In this document: piece by piece, positions 56,975 to 64,000 of the stretch | How positions within the stretch are numbered: position 1 is the first letter of the stretch | Layout of the letters: each line of letters opens with the position of its first letter | DNA from: Vibrio splendidus | GTDB lineage: Bacteria > Pseudomonadota > Gammaproteobacteria > Enterobacterales > Vibrionaceae | Direction: 5' to 3' | Assembly: GCF_002873455.1 (NCBI RefSeq) | Contig: NZ_MCUN01000004.1 | Coordinates: 62,001-126,000 of the forward strand | Length of the DNA: 64,000 bases | Program-made: the position numbers and the translations under genes | Notes under the pieces: generated by a model | What the model was told of the DNA's origin: nothing | What the model saw: the letters and a program-made list of their open reading frames with translations, nothing else | Database searches by the model: none

Positions 56975-57902
56975 CTAGAAGCCTATTTTGATACTGAGTA
57001 GCCCAATATGGGTCATAGACTTTGTGGATTTTTGCGTTTTTTACTTTTGTGTCTTTCCCATGTCGCCAGACTTCATATTGAGAGTGTACTTTCATAGATA
57101 TCAGCCATTGGAATTTGGTTTGATATTCATCTATAAACGTTTTATCTAAAATAGGAGCCTCATATACCAAGCCAGTTTGTGAGTTTCGAACTAGCCACTT
57201 ATCATCACCTTCTTGAACTGGCTTAATGATAAGAACAGTTTCCTTTCCATTGTGATCAAAGGTTTTGCAGTTAAAGATAGCGCCAACACTCTTTGATACT
57301 TTGAAGTCGCTATCAACAGATATTTGAGGACCAAAATGGTCATCATTTTGTGCGGTTATAGAGAACTTTTCTCCAGACTTTCTCTTACTATTACCACTAG
57401 ACATTTTTTTTGCAGCTTCAGCAATATCTACGTCTGTAATGGCTTGTAGTTTGCCTGAAAAAAAGTCGTCTGCTATATCTCTTTTGATTTGATTATCATT
57501 GATTGCTTGTTGGAAACTCTCATCTCTATGCCATTCCGTTCGAAATTTATCGTTTTGGCGCTCTTCTACACTTCTGTAATATGAAGCTGAGTCACCGTCA
57601 GATTCCCCGCTAAACTCATCAAGTAATCCGGTAGAACTGTTGGCTAAGAAAGATTTACAAAAGCTAGTCAGTGTATTTTTTATACTGCCCTCTTCAAGTG
57701 AATGAAGTTTTAATCCATCATAACCATCAATATTTAAGTTTCGCACAATAGCTTTTTCAACTATTTCATATGCTTCTACATAGTCCGCCATTGCCCTGAA
57801 AACATTCGACAGGTCTGTGCGTGATTTTTTATAGTCGTAATAAAACTCAATCGTCGTTATATCGTTCATTGTGATATTTTTCATAGTAGGAGATGTGCTC
57901 AT
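56967..57902 (-). CDS. hypothetical protein of the two-gene cassette (311 aa)
   Basis: A soluble, acidic protein. The N-terminal 150 residues look helical (DLSNVFRAMADYVEAYEIVEKAI). The C-terminal 130 (SDFKVSKSVGAIFNCKTFDH ... ETVLIIKPVQEGDDKWLV) look beta-rich and end with a helical, aromatic segment (KIHKVYDPYWATQYQNRLLD). No catalytic motif is apparent. The start codon is uncertain: ATG 57902 or ATG 57884, neither with a strong ribosome binding site. It lies next to the P1 copy at core C. Confidence 0.7.
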   Translation of the reverse strand: MSTSPTMKNITMNDITTIEFYYDYKKSRTDLSNVFRAMADYVEAYEIVEKAIVRNLNIDGYDGLKLHSLEEGSIKNTLTSFCKSFLANSSTGLLDEFSGESDGDSASYYRSVEERQNDKFRTEWHRDESFQQAINDNQIKRDIADDFFSGKLQAITDVDIAEAAKKMSSGNSKRKSGEKFSITAQNDDHFGPQISVDSDFKVSKSVGAIFNCKTFDHNGKETVLIIKPVQEGDDKWLVRNSQTGLVYEAPILDKTFIDEYQTKFQWLISMKVHSQYEVWRHGKDTKVKNAKIHKVYDPYWATQYQNRLLDD

Positions 57903-57969
57903 TATTTCAGTAACTTATCTTCTTAGTCAAAGATATGCATAGTATATTGATATGTAGAGTTTCCTTTTT

Positions 57970-58169
57970 ATATATAGGTCCTGTCTTTCCCCCCAACTTT
58001 ACCCCCATAACCTCGTCGGCGTCGTCGTACTAAATTCCCCCCATCATCCTCATCAACCCCGTCGTCGACGTCAGAGAATTCATGCTGATAATCAGGTGAT
58101 GTGATTTTGCTGGTGGATTTCAGAGTGATTCGGGGCAGGGTTACTATGTTGGTTACAGGGCTGAAGCTT
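57970..58169. repeat. P1 repeat, copy C (inverted)
   Basis: The reverse complement of copies A and B, with the same GTCGACGAC cluster (about 58062-58075) and the second cluster CTCGTCGGCGTCGTCGTAC at about 58012-58030. The run CCCCCCAACTTTACCCCCAT near its outer end matches copy B's GGGGGTAAAGTTGGG. Confidence 0.85.
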
Positions 58170-58216
58170 GGCTCATAATCGTTCGGTCCCCAGTTCAAAT
58201 CTGGGAGGGGCCACCA
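58170..58216 (+). other. att core C: 3' end of a tRNA(Met)-like gene, inverted
   Basis: The same 47 bp as cores A and B but on the plus strand. It is flanked on both sides by its element's own arms (P1 left, P2 right), so it looks like an unrecombined attP inside the larger element. Confidence 0.88.
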
Positions 58217-58225
58217 AATTCCGAT

Positions 58226-58258
58226 AAGGCTCATGAAGAAATTCATGGGCCTTTATCT
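58226..58258 (+). terminator. terminator beside core C
   Basis: The stem AAGGCTCATGAA / TTCATGGGCCTT has one wobble, a GAAA loop and trailing TATCTTTT. Its stem sequence is unrelated to those beside cores A and B although the layout is the same. Confidence 0.82.
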
Positions 58259-59122
58259 TTTCTAGTCCTTTCCATATCCGGTCTTCGATTACTCCCTGTA
58301 AGCACGATTCCATTAGCGCCAGTGAAACACACCACCTAATCACCACAGAACCCGTAAATCTATCTCAGGCTGATATCGACCATCAGAAACCTCTCTCATC
58401 TGTACGACACGATTCTGCGCTAGATACATGCCACTCAACACCAGAACAGAACCCCAGAAAAACTTCCCGACTAAACCAACAAAAATATAACCAACATTCC
58501 GTTCCATTAGGTTCAGTAATTTATATAGATATAAATGAGATACCTAAATGGAGTTCTAGCTGAGATCAGTCAGGAGACTCAGCACCGAAGATTAGAACCA
58601 GATGACTGTTGAACAATGATGACCAATTACCCTCCGTGGTAATTGGTCTGATATCTCTTAAGTGATTTAGGTTAGTAGTCAGCAGCAGTGAGCCTCAGAG
58701 CTAGAAACGAATGCTAATCACTGGGCTGGTATTCATACTGAAATCGGTAATCTCAACGCTAGGAGTGGTTCTAGGGTGAATCTCGTATGCGTGAGGGTGA
58801 GAAGTTGGGTTAGTCGAATAGGATGTGAATCTAGCGGGATAATGTCAGCAGGGTTGGTAGGGATGTCGGGGTTGGAAGAGCTAACAGGGTTACTGGGGTT
58901 GGTTCTGAAATAACTAATGAATCCGTTCGGTAATTTCCCAACCCTATCAACCCTAGAATTGACTCGAAAGACCGGACTAGGACCGGACCGACGACGCCGT
59001 CAACAAAACCTAGGGAAAGTAATTACTGAAGAAATTAGGTAGAACAAGGGCTAGAGAGAGATTACAGGGCCAGTCTAGAGAGACCGACCCAGCGACTTAG
59101 GATTTTAGGTTTAGTTGGGGGG
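58255..59122. repeat. P2 repeat, copy C (inverted, about 0.87 kb)
   Basis: The reverse complement of the 46530 repeat, sharing long near-identical blocks including the ACGGAG-loop hairpin (58621-58648) and GGACTAGGACCGGACCGACG near 58974. The segment at about 58800-58960 is not shared; it holds several GGGTTGG-type repeats. Its outer end, through CCCAACTAAACCTAAAATCC, matches the start of copy D exactly, and the repeat ends 11 bp from the ATPase stop codon. Confidence 0.85.
58805..58955. repeat. GGGTTGG iteron-like region in P2 copy C
   Basis: Within 150 bp there are GGGTTGG or GGGGTTGG at about 58851, 58868 and 58895, related GGGTT at 58808 and 58887, and the reverse form CCAACCC and CAACCC near 58938-58952. 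The other P2 copies have different DNA here. Confidence 0.55.
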
Positions 59123-59132
59123 TTAGTTAAAG

Positions 59133-61262
59133 TTAATCAAAATATGTTTGCTCACAACGTTCTGTTAACTCGCTCCTCATCCTACCGTCAAATATATCAT
59201 TTTCTTTCTCAACAAGACCTAAGTCTCTTAGCTTGCTTGTTCGTTTTCCTACCAATTGATGTGTCGTGTCAATAAGAAGAGCAATCTCGCCAGCTCGCAT
59301 TTTCTTACCTTCTTCATTTAATACACTAACTATCTCTAATTCTATAGGCTCAAGCATTATTGTTTTATCGAGCTTTTCAAATTCTTCTTTGAAGTCATCA
59401 GCTAAGCTAACAATCGCACAAGTTCCTTCGTTACATTCAGGGCACTTCCACTTATACAACTTCAAACTCGCTTCTAATTCCATAGGGTGGCAAGTTAAAC
59501 ATGTACCACATCTTATAGTTTGATTTTGAGCTAAAAACTCTCTAGTTGCGCGAGTAAATTCAAAACAACGCTGTTGGAAGTAATGTCTAAAGGGACGCCC
59601 CTCTGGATACCCCCAGGCCATTCTTTCACTCTCACATAAACCTAAAAAGAAAGTGTATGCTACGACATCTTTTCCATTTTTATCTCGCATCTTTTTATAC
59701 CGAGAAACGAAAAAATTTGATTCCAAGGAGGATAGAATATCTTCAAGCTCTGGTGTTACTGTGAAATGGCTTGTAGGTGGTGTACCTGAAATATTTTTAA
59801 AATAGCCGCCCCCAACTTCCCCTGAGATTATTTTTTTTCGTACGTCTTTAGCTTCATTAATTAAGCAACGTAATAATTCTTGTTGATTATGGCGATCGAG
59901 TTTGTTTTCGAACGGTTCTAGTGCATACCTATTTAATCGATCAAAGTACTTATCTATTGTACTCTCGTAGTATTTTCGAGAGGCCAATCGGATAGAAGCT
60001 TGTGTTATCTTAAGCCCTTTAGATACTCGATCTAAAAATAAAGTGTGAAGCAGGTGACCCATTATCCTGGGTACATTAAAAGAAGCCCTAAACATTAACT
60101 TCATAACCTCATCTTTAGATGATTCGCTAGGCATATCAAAGTAATCGGCTAGTGAGCAACCAAACGCTTTAAAGCGTGTATCTAACAGCCGTTCCGCATA
60201 GTGTGCAGCAGAACGTTCCATTTCTTGAACTTCGTTTGATTCGTATAAATCAGAGAAATCTAAGCTGATCGTATCCGTTTTGCTAGGATCTATCTTACCG
60301 TAATACACACGACCGGGATAACCAGCAACTTTTAGTTTAACCGCCTCATTACTGGAATTATTTAGGGGAGCTAAAATTACATCAACAAATAGTCGTTGGT
60401 CTACAAAGTTTAATTCTGAGAAGTCGTCGAAAAAAACAACAGTACGAATTAAGCCAGCCTCCTTATTTAGAGTCTGAATTTCTTCGATTATTTCAGAGAA
60501 CGGGAAAGATTTTAAAACGACATCAGAATATTCGTTATAAATTTCCGAGTCATCTAATGTTTTATCAAAGTCAGAGTAAGAGCCGCTACTTTCCAGACTC
60601 AAAGAAATGTCATTTTTACCCCCAGAGCCACCCAACTGTAACTTTCCACCCAAATTGGAAGACTGCTCCTCTTGTTTTTTTATTTTTATCTGTCGAGTGA
60701 TTTTTTGAAGGATCGGGATTTCGTGGCTTTCTAATTCTGTATTGGATACCCGAGATCTTAAAGTATTTAGACTTTTCTTTAATTCGTCGTATTGCTTTCG
60801 TATGCCTTTCCATCGATCCCAAAGAGACAGTGTGTCGCAGTTTTCACCTATTTCTTTTAGTAATTCTGAAACGATGCTCCCCAGCATAGACTTACGAAGG
60901 AGGTGTGCTTTGTAAGCGGTTTTTGATATTCCATATTCTTCATAACTTATAGCGTTAGCTACATCAGAATCCAGTATGTCGCATACTGTTTTCACGTCGA
61001 CATATATAGAAATAATCTCTCTCTTACTACGAAATAAAGATTGTGCTTTAGCAAATACTGTACTTTTACCTGTTCCTTTTCTTCCCAATAAAAATGTAGT
61101 GTTACTTGATATCACAGATTTTAAGACAGCATCCCCATGTAAAGCATCAACATACAGCTCATCAAGAGGCTTCGCCCCTAAGTCAGACTCAAAGTCTTTT
61201 AATTCTGCTCGTCGGTATTGTCGGAGTGATTCTGCTATACGGGAGAACTTATCTAAATCCAT
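59133..61262 (-). CDS. large P-loop ATPase, Sll1717-like, with zinc ribbon
   Basis: A 709-residue protein. The Walker A motif is LLGRKGTGKST (about residues 58-68) and a Walker B-like VVFFDDFSELN lies near 290. The arrangement resembles the Sll1717-type P-loop ATPases annotated in defence and mobile islands; no function is established. A four-cysteine-pair zinc ribbon (CGTCLTC ... CPECNEGTC, about 585-615) and a winged helix (about 640-700) suggest nucleic-acid contact. It may be part of DNA transfer, partition or defence. It is read towards the P2 copy at core C. Confidence 0.75.
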   Translation of the reverse strand: MDLDKFSRIAESLRQYRRAELKDFESDLGAKPLDELYVDALHGDAVLKSVISSNTTFLLGRKGTGKSTVFAKAQSLFRSKREIISIYVDVKTVCDILDSDVANAISYEEYGISKTAYKAHLLRKSMLGSIVSELLKEIGENCDTLSLWDRWKGIRKQYDELKKSLNTLRSRVSNTELESHEIPILQKITRQIKIKKQEEQSSNLGGKLQLGGSGGKNDISLSLESSGSYSDFDKTLDDSEIYNEYSDVVLKSFPFSEIIEEIQTLNKEAGLIRTVVFFDDFSELNFVDQRLFVDVILAPLNNSSNEAVKLKVAGYPGRVYYGKIDPSKTDTISLDFSDLYESNEVQEMERSAAHYAERLLDTRFKAFGCSLADYFDMPSESSKDEVMKLMFRASFNVPRIMGHLLHTLFLDRVSKGLKITQASIRLASRKYYESTIDKYFDRLNRYALEPFENKLDRHNQQELLRCLINEAKDVRKKIISGEVGGGYFKNISGTPPTSHFTVTPELEDILSSLESNFFVSRYKKMRDKNGKDVVAYTFFLGLCESERMAWGYPEGRPFRHYFQQRCFEFTRATREFLAQNQTIRCGTCLTCHPMELEASLKLYKWKCPECNEGTCAIVSLADDFKEEFEKLDKTIMLEPIELEIVSVLNEEGKKMRAGEIALLIDTTHQLVGKRTSKLRDLGLVEKENDIFDGRMRSELTERCEQTYFD

Positions 61263-61394
61263 TTTTTAGCTACCATTCATTGAAGGTTAAGATATGTATG
61301 TTTTCTCATATTAGTCCCTAGGCATCAACTACTTAATTAGTGTTTCTCTAATCAGTAGAATGCCCGTTTTTATGCGGGCATAACTAAAGAGATC

Positions 61395-62582
61395 CTAACT
61401 ACTCACATCCCCAACCAACTCGGACACATTAGCACTTACCTCTCTCAACCTTGAGCTAGCCAAGTGTGCATACCTAGTCGAAGTTTGAGGGCTCTGGTGC
61501 CCAAGTAAATGCTGAACATCATAGAGCGTGGCGTTACCACTGTTTATAAGAATCGAGGCAAAACTATGCCTGAGATCATGAATACGGAAATCATCATAGA
61601 TCCCTGTTGCTTTCTTGATTCGAGCGAATGCCTTCTTTGGATGTGCGATAGGTCTTCCGGGTGCATCTCCGGCAAAGATATAGGGGTTCTTACGTATCTG
61701 AAATCGTCGTTGGTCATGTATAACCTCCTTAGCTAAATTATTGAGTAAAACCGTCCTTGATAACCCCGATTTTGTGTGGGGAAGAAATAGGCTCCAATTG
61801 CCGTCGTCGTCGACGGTAAGACAGTCCCACTTAGAGCTAGTAATTTCACCTATGCGCATCCCAGTAAGCAGGGCGAATTTTAAGGCATTGCCTTGGGTGC
61901 GATTAGGTTCCTCGTTACATGCCTTGATGAAGGATGAAACCTCTTTGCGGTTCAGGAATCTATTTCTTAAATTATTCTCCTTGAGCTTCCTTATGTACTG
62001 CCCCGGATTGCTATCTACATACCCCCATTCCATGGCTAATCTGAACATTCTAAGAACTAGGGAACGCAATCTGTTCACCGTGGATGGTTTCCTTGTTTCT
62101 AAAACTCCATCGAGTAGCTTTTGAATGTCTTGTTGGCTGATATCGGTGATGCTTTTCTTGCCCCATTTAGGGTAGAAATGAAGCTTTAAGTTACCTACAT
62201 CATTCTTAGCGGTAAGTTTGTTCATACGGGCATAGGGCAGGTAATGCAGCTCCGCAAATTCTTGAAACGTGAGCACATTGGATTTTTCATCCCTCATTGC
62301 CTTAGGGTCATTTCCCAGTGCTATTTCTCGCTTGTAGTCATTGGCTATCTGTCTAGCAGTGTTGATATCTAGCGCAGGGTATTCACCTAGTTGAATTGAT
62401 TTTTTCTTACCAAAATAGGTGTACCTGAATAGGAACCTACGCCTCCCTTGCCTGTTGATAATTATTTTCAGGCCGCTACAGAGCTCATCCGTATACTCGG
62501 TTTCTTTGCTTCGACTTGTCGACGGCGTCGGCGGTAGTGAATCAAGTTGGCGTTTATTAAATTTGAATTTACGTGATTGCAC
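61395..62582 (-). CDS. int: P4-type tyrosine integrase
   Basis: A 395-residue site-specific recombinase. The N-terminal 90 residues are the DUF4102/arm-binding domain (SGLKIIINRQGRRRFLFRYTY). The core-binding SAM-like domain follows (about 105-190), then the catalytic domain. Catalytic residues are all present: Arg243 (TGMRIGE), Lys271 (HTKSG), His335 and Arg338 (HDLRHS), His362 (LLGHQ) and Tyr371 (RYAHL). It presumably acts on the 47-bp tRNA cores. Integrases of this family favour tRNA 3' ends. A small gene lies 9 bp upstream. Confidence 0.93.
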   Translation of the reverse strand: MQSRKFKFNKRQLDSLPPTPSTSRSKETEYTDELCSGLKIIINRQGRRRFLFRYTYFGKKKSIQLGEYPALDINTARQIANDYKREIALGNDPKAMRDEKSNVLTFQEFAELHYLPYARMNKLTAKNDVGNLKLHFYPKWGKKSITDISQQDIQKLLDGVLETRKPSTVNRLRSLVLRMFRLAMEWGYVDSNPGQYIRKLKENNLRNRFLNRKEVSSFIKACNEEPNRTQGNALKFALLTGMRIGEITSSKWDCLTVDDDGNWSLFLPHTKSGLSRTVLLNNLAKEVIHDQRRFQIRKNPYIFAGDAPGRPIAHPKKAFARIKKATGIYDDFRIHDLRHSFASILINSGNATLYDVQHLLGHQSPQTSTRYAHLASSRLREVSANVSELVGDVSS

Positions 62583-62591
62583 CAGTCCCCC

Positions 62592-62954
62592 TTACTCATC
62601 TGAGATTGAGAAATATAGATGTAATTCAGTGCGGAGTGTCTTCGGAATCAGCAGGTAGATACCCTTGCCGTTATCCTCGACAATGCTTAGGGATATAGAA
62701 GCTCCGTAATCTAGATCATCTTCGAATTCGGTATAGGTTAGAGCTCGTTTCAGTAGTTCGATATCGTCGTCGACGACACTGTTTAGGTCAGTAATTGAGG
62801 TGAGGAACCAGAGTTCACATTGCAGTTCATCCCATGCCTGCTGGGTTTCTGTTTCATCGTGGAATGGTTCGGTGAGTATGGATTTGACTTGTTCTTGTAA
62901 GGTGGTGGTGATTGGTAGGGTTGTGATTTGTTTAAGATTAGCTAGCTTAATCAT
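62592..62954 (-). CDS. small acidic protein upstream of the integrase (120 aa)
   Basis: The ATG at 62954 (MIKLANLKQITTLP) is chosen because GGAG lies just upstream; the frame extends nine residues further to another ATG. The protein is acidic with an AWDELQCELWFLTSI helix and a beta-rich end (SLSIVEDNGKGIYLLIPKTL). It ends 10 bp before int and is co-transcribed, the place of an excisionase or directionality factor, but it does not show the usual helix-turn-helix of known Xis proteins. A GTCGTCGACGAC motif lies inside the gene. Confidence 0.65.
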   Translation of the reverse strand: MIKLANLKQITTLPITTTLQEQVKSILTEPFHDETETQQAWDELQCELWFLTSITDLNSVVDDDIELLKRALTYTEFEDDLDYGASISLSIVEDNGKGIYLLIPKTLRTELHLYFSISDE

Positions 62955-63033
62955 ATTGAACTCCATGATTATCAGTATCATAGTGTTAATATGTGTTTAA
63001 TTTTATACATGATTCAGGAGTGCAAGGGCTACT

Positions 63034-63735
63034 ATGGATATGGCGGAGTTTTTCAGACAATACTTAGCTGAGTTGTCGGGGCAGTTAAAAGCATCAAACT
63101 TGTATCTAACAATCTTTGCTGCTCTGTTAGGCGCAGTTGTCGGTGTACTTCTTACAGTCTTAATATCTACTTTCTCCGGGTTCTTAAGGAAGTTGAGCTA
63201 TAACAAGTCGACTAGAATACAGCTACATCAGCTAACCAAGTCTAATATTATGCGGTGCCAAGTTAATATAGGTATTCTTCAGAATGAAATTACTGGTTTA
63301 TCTTCCCAAGGAAAATTCACTTTAAATGGCCTAGCTTTGCTTCAAGACTACGAACATACGTTACTTTACGCACCTGCCCATTTTAGACCGACAGAACTCT
63401 TTTTAATCCGCATGCAAATTACAGCCTTGAACTCTCATCATGCACAACTAACTGCAATGTTAGAACAAAGAGCCAGACTCGATATAGAAATTAGAAAAGC
63501 GCCGTCAGGTCAACAAGAGATGGAGTTAACAGGATTAAGGCTTGAATATGATCAACACCTTAATAAGAGGTTCTCGGATATACGGGAGTTCTCGGAAGCA
63601 CTGAGAGACTATCTTGATCTTGGAAGCTTCAAGAGATTTTTCACTAACTTTATCCCTTTAAAAATAGTTCAAAATAAATCAATGGAAGCAGCTACAGAGC
63701 CTCTACGCTACCAACCCCCACATCCCCCCAACTAA
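63034..63735 (+). CDS. membrane-anchored hypothetical protein (233 aa)
   Basis: One strong membrane helix (about residues 23-48, YLTIFAALLGAVVGVLLTVL then ISTF) follows a short N-terminus. A long, mostly helical cytoplasmic part, probably a coiled coil (HAQLTAMLEQRARLDIEIRK), makes up the rest. CAGGAG lies upstream of the ATG. The last codons and the stop lie inside the start of the P2 copy D, so the gene was probably trimmed or extended by the repeat boundary. It is divergent from the integrase operon. Function unknown. Confidence 0.7.
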   Translation: MDMAEFFRQYLAELSGQLKASNLYLTIFAALLGAVVGVLLTVLISTFSGFLRKLSYNKSTRIQLHQLTKSNIMRCQVNIGILQNEITGLSSQGKFTLNGLALLQDYEHTLLYAPAHFRPTELFLIRMQITALNSHHAQLTAMLEQRARLDIEIRKAPSGQQEMELTGLRLEYDQHLNKRFSDIREFSEALRDYLDLGSFKRFFTNFIPLKIVQNKSMEAATEPLRYQPPHPPN

Positions 63736-64000
63736 ACCTAAAATCCTAAGTCGCTGGGTCGGTCACTCTAGACTGGCCCTGTAATCTCTCTCTAGCCCTT
63801 GCTCTACCTAACTTCTTCAGTAATTATTTTCCCTAGGTTTTGTTGACGGCGTCGTCGGTCCGGTCCTAGTCCGGTCTTTCACCTTGATTTTAGGTCTATT
63901 GCCGCCGTCGTCGACGGGATTCCCACGCTAGATTTCCATCTGATTCCCTCAACCCATGCGATACCCCAAGTTCTCCCCCTAACGCATACGAGATTCGCCC
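63724..64000. repeat. P2 repeat, copy D (runs off the window)
   Basis: Direct orientation relative to copy B and inverted relative to copy C. The first 150 bp match copy C very closely and the next 120 bp match copy B better. It contains GTCGAC-type clusters at about 63844-63860 and 63900-63918. If it has the length of copy C, a fourth core should lie near position 64,600, just outside the window. Confidence 0.85.

Noticed and set aside
58130..58216. A complete tRNA-Met gene at core C
   Set aside because: The 3' half is perfect, but no GGCCCCT acceptor strand, D arm or pairing anticodon strand precedes it. It is an att core only.
46530..59122. Naming P2 as a GOLLD or ROOL RNA
   Set aside because: Size and closeness to tRNA sequence fit, but I cannot check the consensus structure or transcription without a covariance search, so it is left as a hypothesis only.
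43430..64000. CRISPR array or transposase-based element
   Set aside because: The repeats are few, long and arranged as att modules, with no regular spacers and no cas or transposase gene. Mobility is explained by the integrase.

Overview
The window is bacterial chromosome from a marine Vibrio, most likely of the Splendidus clade. Gene order (ispB-rplU-rpmA-cgtA; lptD-surA-pdxA-rsmA-apaG-apaH-folA; leuABCD-leuO-ilvIH; pykF-deoR-glmS) and protein sequences are typical of Vibrionaceae. That assignment rests on recognition of families and synteny, not on a search.

Positions 1-43,430 are ordinary core chromosome: isoprenoid quinone side chain (ispB), ribosomal proteins L21/L27 and the ribosome GTPase CgtA, a two-part YjjP/YjjB exporter, folA, and the outer-membrane biogenesis and housekeeping cluster lptD/surA/pdxA/rsmA/apaG/apaH, djlA, leucine biosynthesis with a clear leuL attenuator, a TetR-controlled RND pump, a PAP2 phosphatase and glycosyltransferase, leuO, an acyl-CoA ligase, ilvIH, a diguanylate cyclase, a GntR regulator, pykF, a DeoR regulator with glmS, and a PLP-dependent O-acetylhomoserine sulfhydrylase.

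Positions 43,430-64,000 are accessory DNA built on a repeated module. The module is P1 (about 200 bp), then a 47-bp core identical to the 3' end of a CAU-anticodon (Met-type) tRNA, then a Rho-independent terminator, then P2 (about 0.8-0.9 kb, conserved but apparently non-coding). Cores lie at 43470-43516 (A, minus), 47326-47372 (B, minus) and 58170-58216 (C, plus). A further P2 starts at 63724 (D) and runs off the window. A to B bounds a 3.9-kb element carrying a VvhBA-like pore-forming haemolysin pair and the remnant of an integrase. B to D bounds a larger element of about 17 kb carrying an Mrr-like nuclease, a WYL regulator with twin operators, several very small proteins, a replication cassette (acidic SSB-like protein, family A DNA polymerase, P-loop helicase), an unknown two-gene cassette, a large Sll1717-like ATPase with zinc ribbon, a P4-type tyrosine integrase and a membrane coiled-coil protein.

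The most interesting feature is the topology of the second element. If closed into a circle at B/D, it has two att modules in inverted orientation. They separate a replication half (flanked by P1 copies) from an integrase half (flanked by P2 copies). This is the layout of the yeast 2-micron plasmid with FLP/FRT, here made from a tRNA-targeting integrase and a family A polymerase. Clusters of a GTCGACGAC-type motif are scattered through the modules, three intergenic spacers and several genes of the island, and an rRNA-type boxA sits in the leader of the replication operon. Function of most island genes is not known; the inversion and replication model is inference from the layout.
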